Shown one piece after another: positions 35,047 through 44,007 of a DNA stretch of 64,000 bases. Under the pieces are notes generated by a model. The model was not told where the DNA came from. It did no database searches and worked only from the letters and a program-made list of their open reading frames with translations. This DNA comes from Pyruvatibacter sp. (GTDB taxonomy: Bacteria > Pseudomonadota > Alphaproteobacteria > CGMCC-115125). The position numbers and the translations under genes are program-made. Each line of letters starts with the position of its first letter. Positions within the stretch are counted from its first letter, which is position 1. The DNA is taken from the NCBI RefSeq assembly GCF_040219635.1, contig NZ_JAVJSC010000002.1, positions 310,001 through 374,000 on the forward strand, in the 5' to 3' direction.

Positions 35047-37467
35047 ATGACCATGACGATCAAGATACTTCGCTGGACAGCCATCACACTTGCCACGCTG
35101 GCCGTGGTGATTGGCCTGGTGGTCCTGCAGCTTCTCGGCCTCGCAGAGCGTGCCGTGCCGGACTATGCGGGCACCATGGACCTGCCCGGTCTGTCTGCCC
35201 CGGTCGAGGTCATCCGGGACGCACATGCCGTCCCCCACATCTTTGCCGAGTCGGACCCGGACGCAGCCTTCGCCCTGGGTGTGGCCCACGCGCAGGACAG
35301 GCTCTGGCAGATGGAACTGTTCCGTCGCGTGGTGCAGGGTCGCCTTTCAGAGGTATTTGGCTCCGCCGCCCTGCCCGCCGACCGGGTGATCCGCACACTT
35401 GATTTGTACGGGCACTCGCAACGCTCCCTTGATGTGCTGTCGCCGGAGCTTCGCACCGTACTTGATGGCTACGCGGCAGGCGTCAACGCCTATCTGGAAA
35501 ACATGGACAGGCCGCTGCCGCCTGAGTTCCAGATGCTGTGGCATGAGCCCGAACCCTGGGCACCCGCAGACTCGGTCGGCCTTGTGAAGCTTCTTGCCGC
35601 GGGCCTGTCAGGTAATGCCTTCAGCGAGATTTCCCGCACGCGCCTGATGGAAGTGCTGGATGACGAGGCACTCAAGACCTTCGACCCACCCTACCCGGCT
35701 GACGCCAAACGCGCCGTGCGCGACATGGCTTCTCTTTATCGCACCCTGGGCCTTGAGCGCATTTTCGCAGCCATACCCGACACCGGCCCACCCGGCGCTT
35801 CCAACAACTGGGTGGTGGACGGCCAATGGACCAGATCAGGCAAGCCATTGCTGGCCAATGATCCGCACCTCACGATGCTGGCACCCTCCATCTGGTATGC
35901 AGCGCACCTGGATGCGGGCGATACCAATGTCATTGGCGCAACCATTCCCGGCATCCCCTCGGTCATTCTTGGCCGCAACAATCACATCGGCTGGGGCTTC
36001 ACCAATACCGGGCCTGATACTCAGGACATGGCCATTGAGGAAGTTAACCCGGGCAACCCGGCGCAGTACCGCACACCCGACGGCTGGGCGGATTTTACGC
36101 TCCGCGACGAAACCATCCGCGTACGGTTTGGTGACGATGAAACAATAACCGTACGCGAAACCCGCAACGGCCCGGTGCTCGATACGATTGCAGAAACCTT
36201 TGAGGATGTTGTCGCCGACGGCCATGTCGTGGCGCTGAAATGGACCGCCCTTTCCAGCAGCAACACCACCATTGAAGCGGGTTATCGCTACACAAAGGCC
36301 AAAACGGTAGCCGAGTTCGACGACGCAACCCGGCTACAGATATCCCCCATGCAAAGCATGGTTGTGGCGGATGTGGACGGCAATATCGGCATGATCGCGC
36401 CTGCTGCCGTGCCCGTCAGAAGCCCGGCCCATGAGACCGGCGGCCTGTTGCCGTCAAAAGGCTGGAACGCTGACAACGACTGGACAGGCTTCATTCCCCA
36501 TGAGGGACTGCCGCGTGTCATCAACCCCTCGCACGGCTTTATTGCGACCGCCAACAACAAGATCATCGCCGATGATTTCCCGTACTTTATTTCCGCAAGT
36601 TGGGATGCCCCCTACAGGGCCCACCGCATCGAGCAGATGATTGAGGCATCGCGCGCTCATGACGTGCAAAGTTTTGAGGCCATGCTGGCCGACAACAAAT
36701 CACTGATGGCCGAGCAGATGCTGCCCTACCTGATCAGCGTTGAACCCGAAACCGATCAGATGGCGCAGGCACAAACCCTGCTGCGCAACTGGGATGCCAC
36801 AATGGAAAAAGCAGGGCCCGAACCGCTGATTTTCCACGCCTTCCTCAAGCGCCTGCACACCCGTTTGTACGCGGATGAACTCGGCGACCTGGCGGACAGC
36901 ACATCGCGGCGCCGCGAAGCATTTATATTCAACGCCATCGCCGCTGATCCTGTTACTGATCCCGCTGCTGAAAAATGGTGCGATGATGTACGCACCCAAC
37001 AGCGCGAGCACTGCACCGACATTGTGCGCATGGCTTTCGCTGATGGTCTTGGCGACATTGCCGAGATGTATGGTGAGAAAATGGAAGACTGGTCATGGGG
37101 CGAGGCACACCCGGTGGTGCACAACCACCTGCCCATGGGCTTCATCCCCGGCCTGCGCGGCTTCTTCAACCTTGAGCGCCCCAGTGCCGGCGGCCCCTAC
37201 ACAGTCAACCGCGGACAGACCGGCTCCGGCAGTCGCCCGTTCGCCAATGTCCATGCGGCCGGCTATCGCGCGGTTTTTGACTTCGATGACCTGAACAATT
37301 CCGTGTACATCATATCCACAGGGCAGTCCGGCAATCCGGCATCCAGGTGGTATGACACGTTTGCCACCTTGTGGTCTGACGGCAGACATGTACCCATGAC
37401 CACGGATCGGGCCGAGATTGAAGCAGGCGCGATTGGCACACTGTTATTGAAGCCCGCAGACGGATAA
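35047..37467 (+). CDS. penicillin acylase-family Ntn hydrolase
   Basis: Amidase of the penicillin G acylase / acyl-homoserine-lactone acylase family, exported to the periplasm and self-cleaved. 806 residues from ATG 35047. N-terminal hydrophobic segment (ITLATLAVVIGLVVLQLLG), alpha-chain signature AHAQDRLWQMELFRR, then the autoproteolysis site with N-terminal nucleophile Ser252 (GASNNWVV) and the beta-chain motif ANDPHL; Asn and Arg catalytic-network regions follow. Substrates could be AHLs, other amides or peptides. It is divergent from the dehydrogenase and followed by a MarR gene after 42 bp, which may regulate it. Confidence 0.92.
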   Translation: MTMTIKILRWTAITLATLAVVIGLVVLQLLGLAERAVPDYAGTMDLPGLSAPVEVIRDAHAVPHIFAESDPDAAFALGVAHAQDRLWQMELFRRVVQGRLSEVFGSAALPADRVIRTLDLYGHSQRSLDVLSPELRTVLDGYAAGVNAYLENMDRPLPPEFQMLWHEPEPWAPADSVGLVKLLAAGLSGNAFSEISRTRLMEVLDDEALKTFDPPYPADAKRAVRDMASLYRTLGLERIFAAIPDTGPPGASNNWVVDGQWTRSGKPLLANDPHLTMLAPSIWYAAHLDAGDTNVIGATIPGIPSVILGRNNHIGWGFTNTGPDTQDMAIEEVNPGNPAQYRTPDGWADFTLRDETIRVRFGDDETITVRETRNGPVLDTIAETFEDVVADGHVVALKWTALSSSNTTIEAGYRYTKAKTVAEFDDATRLQISPMQSMVVADVDGNIGMIAPAAVPVRSPAHETGGLLPSKGWNADNDWTGFIPHEGLPRVINPSHGFIATANNKIIADDFPYFISASWDAPYRAHRIEQMIEASRAHDVQSFEAMLADNKSLMAEQMLPYLISVEPETDQMAQAQTLLRNWDATMEKAGPEPLIFHAFLKRLHTRLYADELGDLADSTSRRREAFIFNAIAADPVTDPAAEKWCDDVRTQQREHCTDIVRMAFADGLGDIAEMYGEKMEDWSWGEAHPVVHNHLPMGFIPGLRGFFNLERPSAGGPYTVNRGQTGSGSRPFANVHAAGYRAVFDFDDLNNSVYIISTGQSGNPASRWYDTFATLWSDGRHVPMTTDRAEIEAGAIGTLLLKPADG

Positions 37468-37509
37468 CCGCGTTGCCCAAACACAGGTGATTGCGCCTAT
37501 ACTCACGAC

Positions 37510-38028
37510 ATGACTGACAGCAAGAATACCGCCCACGAGGGGCGCCCGGACAAAGCCAAACCAGCGGTCGCCCCGCAGCCGGGAGCGGGTGAGATTGAAG
37601 ATGCGCTGGCATTTTCGGCTCTGTTGCAGGAGTTCGGACGGCTGTTATCGGGTGAATATGATCGCCGTATGCCCATGAGCCGGGGCCAGTCGGCGGTGGT
37701 GGCCCTGCTGATGGAACACGACGGCCGTACAGTCACCCAGCTTGCTGACGACCTGCAGCTTCACAAAGTGTCAGTTGGTGCCCATGTGGACGATCTGGCA
37801 AAACAGGGGCTGGTCGAGCGCCGCCCCCACCCCACCGACAAGCGCTCAAAGCAGGTGTGGCTGACGCCGTATTTTCATTCGGTCAAGTTTTTGGGTCAGG
37901 GCGTTTTCACCATGATCCATGCCCGCGCTATCGAAGGTATCAGCCAGCAGGACTACCGCCATGCTGTGAAAGTGCTGACTGTCATGCGCGACAATCTCAA
38001 ACGCCTGAAGGACGAGACCGGCGGCTAG
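37510..38028 (+). CDS. MarR-family transcriptional regulator
   Basis: 172 residues: a disordered Pro/Ala-rich N-terminus (about 1-35), then a MarR winged helix (SRGQSAVVALLMEHDG, VTQLADDLQLHKVSVGAHVDDL, GLVERRPHPTDKRSKQVWLT). The wing motif is intact. Ligand unknown. It lies 42 bp downstream of the penicillin acylase gene in the same direction, and converges with the flavin reductase gene (6-bp gap). Start ATG 37510. Confidence 0.9.
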   Translation: MTDSKNTAHEGRPDKAKPAVAPQPGAGEIEDALAFSALLQEFGRLLSGEYDRRMPMSRGQSAVVALLMEHDGRTVTQLADDLQLHKVSVGAHVDDLAKQGLVERRPHPTDKRSKQVWLTPYFHSVKFLGQGVFTMIHARAIEGISQQDYRHAVKVLTVMRDNLKRLKDETGG

Positions 38029-38034
38029 CTGTTG

Positions 38035-38517
38035 TCAGTCATCAATCGCTGCATATTTGCCGCGGAAGTAAAGCAGCGGCTCACCCGTTGTCGTCGCGGT
38101 GTGCCCCAGCACCCGCCCCACCAAAATCACATGATCGCCACCTGCATGACGATGCTCGACGGCGCATTCAAACGTCGCAAGCGCAGTTTCAATCAGCGGC
38201 ATACCTGCAGCAGCACCCGATACATGAGCATGGTCTTCCAGGGAGTTTGCTCCCGCCCGCGCCATCTCCTGGCTCACGACCATGTCTTCAGCACTCAGGA
38301 CATTGATCGCAAAATGGTCTGAGGCTTCAAAATCCGCAAACCGGTCAGATGATTTGTCGATGCACCACAACACCAAAGGCGGGTCCAGCGACACCGATGA
38401 AAACGAGTTGGCGGTGATGCCGACAGGCGCGCCATCCGCGCGCCGCGTTGTCACCACGGTCACGCCGGTGGCAAAGCAGCCAAGTGCGTTACGGAATTGT
38501 CTGGCTTCGTCAGTCAT
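38035..38517 (-). CDS. flavin reductase-family protein (HpaC/DIM6-NTAB type)
   Basis: FMN/FAD-binding split-barrel reductase that usually supplies reduced flavin to a partner monooxygenase. 160 residues, family length. Core: FRNALGCFATGVTVVTT, GITANSFSSVSLDPPLVLWC, FAINVLSAEDM and the C-terminal LLYFRGKYAAID. No partner monooxygenase is adjacent; it stands alone between MarR and motA. The gap 38518-38749 to motA is gene-free apart from upstream signals. Confidence 0.9.
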   Translation of the reverse strand: MTDEARQFRNALGCFATGVTVVTTRRADGAPVGITANSFSSVSLDPPLVLWCIDKSSDRFADFEASDHFAINVLSAEDMVVSQEMARAGANSLEDHAHVSGAAAGMPLIETALATFECAVEHRHAGGDHVILVGRVLGHTATTTGEPLLYFRGKYAAIDD

Positions 38518-38749
38518 AAAGCATGTGCCTGCGTGAGAGGGATCGCCATGAAGTGGCGGCTGTCTGCCGTTCTAGGCGACCCGCCGCAGGCTGGCAACGG
38601 GGTGCTTTAGCAAAGCATTAACCACACCTGTCAACCTCAACCGCGTGTTAACGCATCTCATGCACTGTGCAGGTCAGATTACTCCGGCAAAAGTCTGCGC
38701 ACGTGGGGTGAGCGGGCTGAACTGTTTAGCGGGTGGGACCCTTCGCGCG

Positions 38750-39610
38750 ATGAAACTGTTTATCGGCATTATCACTGTTTTCGTCTGCGTGCTCGGCGGC
38801 TACGCAGCCATGGGCGGCAAGCTCATTGTGCTGTGGCAGCCGTTCGAAGGCGTGATTATTCTGGGTGCCGCCATGGGCGCGTTCATCATCGCCAACCCCG
38901 GCCACGTCATCAAACAGTTTGGTGGGTCGCTGGGCGCGCTGATGAAAGGCTCGCAGTACAACAAGGAGTCCTACCTTGAGCTGCTGAGCTGCCTGTTCCA
39001 GTTTTTCAAGCTGGCCAAGGCCAAAGGCAACCTGGCGCTGGAAGCTCATGTGGAAAACCCGCACGAGTCCACAATCTTTGCGCAGTTCCCGACCGTCGCC
39101 AACAATCACCACGCCGTGGATTTCATCTGCGACTACATTCGCCTCATCACCCTTGGCACCGAAAACCCTCACGAGTTGGAAGCCCTGATTGATGAGGAAC
39201 TGGAAACTCACCACGAAGAACGCCACCACCTGATTGACGCCATGCAGGCACTGGCCGACGGCACTCCGGCGCTGGGCATTGTGGCCGCCGTGCTGGGCGT
39301 GATCAAAACCATGGGTTCCATCAATGAGCCGCCTGAAATCCTCGGCAAGCTGATTGGTGGTGCTCTGGTGGGTACGTTCCTCGGCGTGTTCGTGGCCTAT
39401 GGCTTTTTTGCACCCATGACCGCATCGCTGAAGCACACTTACGGGGCCGAAGCAAAATACTTCCAGTGCATCAAGGCCTCCCTGCTCGCTCACCTGTCAG
39501 GCTACCCGCCTGCCGTTTCGGTTGAGTTTGGCCGTAAGGCACTGCTGACAGAAACCCGTCCGACATTCGCAGAGCTGGAAGAAAAGACAGGCTCCTTGCA
39601 GCCGGTCTAG
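38750..39610 (+). CDS. motA: flagellar motor stator protein MotA
   Basis: Proton-conducting stator subunit in the inner membrane. 286 residues with four membrane segments (first: KLFIGIITVFVCVLGG), the large cytoplasmic loop typical of MotA, the Pro-containing third segment GTPALGIVAAVLGVIKTMG, and the conserved SLLAHLSGYPPAVSVEFGRK at the C-terminal end. I chose ATG 38750; the frame's extension to 38645 has no family similarity. Followed by motB after 40 bp. No other flagellar genes are in the window. Confidence 0.95.
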   Translation: MKLFIGIITVFVCVLGGYAAMGGKLIVLWQPFEGVIILGAAMGAFIIANPGHVIKQFGGSLGALMKGSQYNKESYLELLSCLFQFFKLAKAKGNLALEAHVENPHESTIFAQFPTVANNHHAVDFICDYIRLITLGTENPHELEALIDEELETHHEERHHLIDAMQALADGTPALGIVAAVLGVIKTMGSINEPPEILGKLIGGALVGTFLGVFVAYGFFAPMTASLKHTYGAEAKYFQCIKASLLAHLSGYPPAVSVEFGRKALLTETRPTFAELEEKTGSLQPV

Positions 39611-39650
39611 GCCGACATAGCGATCAAACGGAAAGCACCCAACGCACACC

Positions 39651-40592
39651 ATGGCCAGCAACGAACAGCCGATCATCATCAAGCGCGTGAAAAAAGCCGC
39701 GCACGCCCATCACGGTGGTGCGTGGAAGATCGCCTATGCTGACTTCGTGACCGCCATGATGGCTTTCTTCCTGCTGATGTGGCTCATCTCCATGACGACG
39801 CCGCAGCAAAAGGACGGGCTTGCGGACTATTTCGCGCCGCCAAATATCAGCCGCTCCACGTCAGGGTCTGGCGGTGTTCTGGGCGGCACAGCGCACGACA
39901 ATCGCGGTGCACGCGAAGGCGGCTCAGTAACCGCCATCGTCATGTCCATTGCTCCGCCTGCGGATGAAGAAGCCGAAGGTGACGACAAGGGCCGCACACC
40001 CGGCGAAGGGCAGATGGGCGACAAGGTGGCCCGTGGCGCGGAAGAACCCCACCCGGATGACTCGTTCCTGGAAGAAGGTGAAACCGAGCAGGAGGCCCGC
40101 GCCTTTGCCCGCGCTGAAATGTCCATCCGCCAGTCGCTGAATGATCTGCCGGAACTGGCCGAACTCTCCAAGCACATCATCATTGACGAAACACCCGAAG
40201 GCCTGCGTATCCAGCTTGTGGATCAGGAAGGCCGCTCGATGTTCCCCGCTGAAAGTGCTGTGCCCTACGAGCGCACACGTGTTCTTCTCAACGCCATCGG
40301 CAACACGCTGAACCAGCTCCCCAACCGCATTACGATCGGCGGTCACACGGACGCAAACCCATTGAGCACCGGCGACGAATACACGTCCTGGGAACTCACA
40401 TCAGATCGCGCCAATGCCGCCCGCCGGCTGCTGATGCAGGCAGGCCTCAACGGCAACCGCGTCTATCAGGTCGCCGGCAAGGCTGATTCGGAACCGCTGT
40501 TCCCCGAAGACCCGTATATGGCTGCAAACCGTCGCATCTCCATCGTGCTGTTGCGCGAAGCCCCCGTATTGCCACCAAGCCAGATGCGCTGA
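39651..40592 (+). CDS. motB: flagellar motor stator protein MotB
   Basis: Second stator subunit, anchored to peptidoglycan. 313 residues: a basic N-terminus, one membrane helix with the essential proton-carrying Asp31 (WKIAYADFVTAMMAFFLLM), an acidic periplasmic linker, and an OmpA-like peptidoglycan-binding domain (ITIGGHTDANPL, then ELTSDRANAARRLL). Co-transcribed with motA (40-bp gap). The plug region after the membrane helix is present. Confidence 0.95.
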   Translation: MASNEQPIIIKRVKKAAHAHHGGAWKIAYADFVTAMMAFFLLMWLISMTTPQQKDGLADYFAPPNISRSTSGSGGVLGGTAHDNRGAREGGSVTAIVMSIAPPADEEAEGDDKGRTPGEGQMGDKVARGAEEPHPDDSFLEEGETEQEARAFARAEMSIRQSLNDLPELAELSKHIIIDETPEGLRIQLVDQEGRSMFPAESAVPYERTRVLLNAIGNTLNQLPNRITIGGHTDANPLSTGDEYTSWELTSDRANAARRLLMQAGLNGNRVYQVAGKADSEPLFPEDPYMAANRRISIVLLREAPVLPPSQMR

Positions 40593-40679
40593 GCGCACAC
40601 CCAAAACGCTGCCTATTGCAGTTGACGCCCTGCCTCCCCATTTTACGGATACAGACGTAATAATCCGGGAGATCTAAAG

Positions 40680-41213
40680 GTGACAACACCGGACCGGCCT
40701 GAGGCTGTTCACTGGCGGGACGCCAAATCCAACGACCCCATTGACCTTGATTCCGACCACTACCCGGAGCTGTTCGACGGCCTGCTGGGCAAACGCATCA
40801 TGGCATTCGTCATAGACTGGCTGCTACTGGCCGTCGTCACTGTTTTCACAACCATCATCATGGCCATTCTGGGAGCACTCACGCTCGGCCTGTTGTGGCC
40901 GCTCACAAGCATCATCGTTCCCGCCCTGTGGCTGGCCTATTTTACATTCAGCATCGGCAGTCCGGTTTCTGCCACGCCGGGTATGCGCTTTGCCGGCATT
41001 GAAGTGCGCACCTGGGATGGCGCGCGGCCCGGTTACCTGCAAGCCGCGCTGCAGACGCTGGTTTTTTACGTGACCTGGGTCGTGACCATTTTTGTGGCGC
41101 TGGTACCGCTGTTCAACAGGCGTCGCCGCTGCCTGCACGACTATCTCATCGGCACCGTGGTCATCAATTCACCACAGCGAATCCCGACACCGCAAACCAT
41201 CATCTCCACCTAG
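40680..41213 (+). CDS. RDD-family membrane protein
   Basis: 177 residues, RDD domain with three hydrophobic segments. The family signature is seen in the region GKRIMAFVIDWLLLAVVT (Arg-x(3)-Phe-x-x-Asp), then TPGMRFAGIEVRTWDG and RRRCLHDYLIGTVV near the end. Function of most RDD proteins is unknown; a few act as Na+/H+ antiporters. Start GTG 40680 has GGGAG 8 nt upstream. It lies between motB and the SLC13 gene, each more than 55 bp away, so it may be a single-gene unit. Confidence 0.9.
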   Translation: MTTPDRPEAVHWRDAKSNDPIDLDSDHYPELFDGLLGKRIMAFVIDWLLLAVVTVFTTIIMAILGALTLGLLWPLTSIIVPALWLAYFTFSIGSPVSATPGMRFAGIEVRTWDGARPGYLQAALQTLVFYVTWVVTIFVALVPLFNRRRRCLHDYLIGTVVINSPQRIPTPQTIIST

Positions 41214-41271
41214 GCGCAGCCCCTGAAAAACGTCGCTTGGCATTGCCCCGGAGCCGTGCCTAGATGCGGCC

Positions 41272-43128
41272 ATGGAGGCCGACCTTTCCCACGTCTGGCA
41301 GATGTGGGTGGTGCTCATTGCCATCGTTGCAGCGATCATCGCCTATGCGTCAGAAGACATCCCCCTTGAAATCACTTCGCTGGCGCTGCTGGCGGGGCTT
41401 CTGGTGTTTTTTCAGGTCTTTCCCGTAGAAGCGCCAAGCACACCAAACCTGCTTGACGCGCGCACATTGCTGGCAGGCCTTGCCGACCCTGCCCTCATCG
41501 CCGTGCTGGCTTTGCTGGTCATCGGTCAGGGCCTGTTCCAGTCCGGCGCGCTGGAAGGCATGGCCCAACTCAGCAACGCCAATGCCGTGCGTGCGCCAAT
41601 GCTGACGCTTGCCGTTATGCTGGTGGTGGTGCTGGTGGTGTCGGGCTTCATGAACAACACACCCGTCGCGGTGATCTTCATTCCCGTGGTCAGCGCGCTG
41701 GCGGCCAAAGCCTCCGTCTCATCCTCCAAGATGATGATCCCGCTGTCCTATGCCTCCATTCTGGGCGGCATGACCACACTGCTGGGGTCATCCACAAACC
41801 TGCTGGCAGCGGGCGCTGCAACACGCGCGGGCATGGACCGCATCGGCTTTTTTGATTTCACCATTCCCGGCCTCGTGCTGGCAGGCGTTGGCATTCTCTA
41901 TGTTGCGGGCCTGTTGCCGCGCATCATGCCGTCACGGGCCAATCTGTCCGATGATCTGAGCGGCTCCGGCAAGCAGTTCATCGCCCAGTTGCAGCTTGGC
42001 TATGGTCATCCGCTGGTGGGAACCAAAGCCAGGGGCGGCATGTTCCCGGCGCTCAAGAACATCACTGTACGCATGGTTCAGCGTGGCGAGCACCCGTTCC
42101 TGCCGCCCTATGAAGACTTGGTGCTGCGTCCCGGCGACACGATGATTATCGCTGCGACCCGCGCCACGTTGATGGAAGCCCTAAAGCAGGATCCAGAGAT
42201 ATTTCAGGATCTCATCCACCAGGACGGTGGCCCTTCGGACCCTGACGAGGACGGCGAACAACGTCCGATCCGCGACCTGATGCTGGCGGAAGCCATTGTC
42301 GCCCCCGGCTCGCGGCTGATCGGCCGCAACATTGAGCAGGCAGGGTTCCGCATGGAAACCGATTGCATTGTGCTGGGCGTGCAGCGCCGCAGTCGGATGA
42401 TCCGCGCCCGGATGAGTGACATTCGCCTTGAAGCAGGCGACGTGTTGCTGATTGTCGGTACCCGCGACAGTGTGCGCGGCCTGCGCACCAGCCGTGATGT
42501 GTTGCTGCTTGAGTGGTCTGCAACCGAGATCCCCGATGTGAGCAATGCCCGCAAGGCGCAGATCATTCTGGCCGCAACCGTTGCAAGTGCCGCCCTTGGC
42601 CTTGTGCCCATCGTGGTGGCTGCTGTCGCCGGGGCCTTCGCCATGATTGTGTCGGGCTGCCTCAACGTGCGTCAGGGTGCCCGCGCCATCGACCGACAGA
42701 TTTTTTTGCTGGTTGGCGCCGCGCTCGCCCTTGGCACGGCACTGGAATCAACCGGCGGCGCCATGTTCATCGCCACCCAGGTCATCACCCTGTTTGACGG
42801 GTTCGGTACGGCGGTGGTGCTCAGCGTGTTCTTCCTGCTTGTGGCAGTGCTCACCAACGTGTTGAGCAACAACGCCACCGCCGTGCTGTTTGTGCCCATT
42901 GGCATCAGCACCGCGCAGCAGCTTGGCGTGGACCCGACGATCTTTGTCTATGCGGTGATCTTTGCCGCCAACTGCTCCTTCGCCACGCCAATGGGCTACC
43001 AGACCAACCTGCTGGTGATGGGCCCCGGCCACTACCGCTTTTCTGATTTTCTGCGGGCGGGCGCCCCATTGGTGATTATTCTGTGGATCACTTTCTCCCT
43101 GTTCGCGCCGTGGTATTATGGTCTGTGA
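41272..43128 (+). CDS. SLC13-family permease with two RCK_C domains
   Basis: Polytopic sodium:dicarboxylate/sulfate-type permease (CitMHS/DASS branch). 618 residues: five or so membrane segments at about 10-220, two TrkA-C (RCK_C) domains at about 225-400 (RMVQRGEHPFLPPYEDLVLRPGD, then CIVLGVQRRSRMIRAR), and a second membrane half at about 425-615 with STNLLAAGA-type and NNATAVLFVPIG motifs. Substrate is not readable; sulfate or dicarboxylates are common. Start ATG 41272. bpt follows after 33 bp. Confidence 0.92.
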   Translation: MEADLSHVWQMWVVLIAIVAAIIAYASEDIPLEITSLALLAGLLVFFQVFPVEAPSTPNLLDARTLLAGLADPALIAVLALLVIGQGLFQSGALEGMAQLSNANAVRAPMLTLAVMLVVVLVVSGFMNNTPVAVIFIPVVSALAAKASVSSSKMMIPLSYASILGGMTTLLGSSTNLLAAGAATRAGMDRIGFFDFTIPGLVLAGVGILYVAGLLPRIMPSRANLSDDLSGSGKQFIAQLQLGYGHPLVGTKARGGMFPALKNITVRMVQRGEHPFLPPYEDLVLRPGDTMIIAATRATLMEALKQDPEIFQDLIHQDGGPSDPDEDGEQRPIRDLMLAEAIVAPGSRLIGRNIEQAGFRMETDCIVLGVQRRSRMIRARMSDIRLEAGDVLLIVGTRDSVRGLRTSRDVLLLEWSATEIPDVSNARKAQIILAATVASAALGLVPIVVAAVAGAFAMIVSGCLNVRQGARAIDRQIFLLVGAALALGTALESTGGAMFIATQVITLFDGFGTAVVLSVFFLLVAVLTNVLSNNATAVLFVPIGISTAQQLGVDPTIFVYAVIFAANCSFATPMGYQTNLLVMGPGHYRFSDFLRAGAPLVIILWITFSLFAPWYYGL

Positions 43129-43161
43129 TATTCGCCACTCAGGCACCTGGAACCTGCATCG

Positions 43162-43926
43162 TTGACCCACCATCCCGGCAAAACAGCCCCGCGTTTCTAT
43201 CTCACGGCGGAGCAGCCCTGCCCGTATCTGCCCGGCAGAAAGGAGCGCAAGGTGTTTACGCATCTGCTGGATGCGGACGCGGACACCATCAACTCCATGC
43301 TGACTACAGCGGGCTTTCGCCGCAGCCAGACCATTGCCTACAAGCCCGCCTGCGAAGGGTGTTCAGCCTGCGTTTCGGTGCGTATTCCGGTGGACAGGTT
43401 CACGTCGTCCCAGTCTCAGCGCCGTATCATCCGGCGCAACGCGGACCTCGCCCGTCGCGCCTGTGAACCACACGCCACCGAGCCCCAGTTCGAGCTTTTG
43501 CGCGCCTATCTGCAAGACCGCCACGCCAATGGCGGCATGGCCGACATGGACGAAGACGACTTCACCGCCATGGTGGAGGAAACCACCGTGGACACGCTCA
43601 TTTTTGAGTATTGGGGCCACCGTGCAGACGGGATCGATATTGACGACCCGCTGACAAAACCCCATTTGCTGGGTGCCTCGGTGACTGACGTGATCGATGA
43701 CGGTCTGTCCATGGTCTACAGCTTTTTTGATCCCGCCGAGACGGCCCGCAGCCTTGGCACCTACATGATCCTGGATCACATCGCCAAGGCCCGCGAGCTG
43801 GGCCTGCCTTATGTCTATCTGGGCTACTGGATCGAGGATTGCCGCAAGATGGCCTACAAGGCCCGCTTCAAGCCGCTGGAAGCACTGACATTCGACGGCT
43901 GGGCGCCCCTCAAGCCCCCCGGATAG
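43162..43926 (+). CDS. bpt: aspartate/glutamate leucyltransferase (N-degron pathway)
   Basis: Adds Leu from Leu-tRNA to proteins with N-terminal Asp or Glu (ATE-like), marking them for ClpS/ClpAP. 254 residues, family length. Signatures: YLTAEQPCPYLPGRKERKVF, FRRSQTIAYKPACEGCSAC, and the C-terminal GTYMILDHIAKARELGLPYVYLGYWIEDCRKMAYK (quoted in pieces). Start is TTG at 43162; no better ATG or GTG exists near the family's N-terminus. Lies between the SLC13 permease and the TRAP operon, with no functional link evident. Confidence 0.93.
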   Translation: MTHHPGKTAPRFYLTAEQPCPYLPGRKERKVFTHLLDADADTINSMLTTAGFRRSQTIAYKPACEGCSACVSVRIPVDRFTSSQSQRRIIRRNADLARRACEPHATEPQFELLRAYLQDRHANGGMADMDEDDFTAMVEETTVDTLIFEYWGHRADGIDIDDPLTKPHLLGASVTDVIDDGLSMVYSFFDPAETARSLGTYMILDHIAKARELGLPYVYLGYWIEDCRKMAYKARFKPLEALTFDGWAPLKPPG

Positions 43927-44007
43927 CCGGCACTGCCAAACCAAGTGCCGCATTGCACGGGGCCACCCCATCCCTATACTGCGCGTCAAATCTTCGGGGA
44001 GACGATA

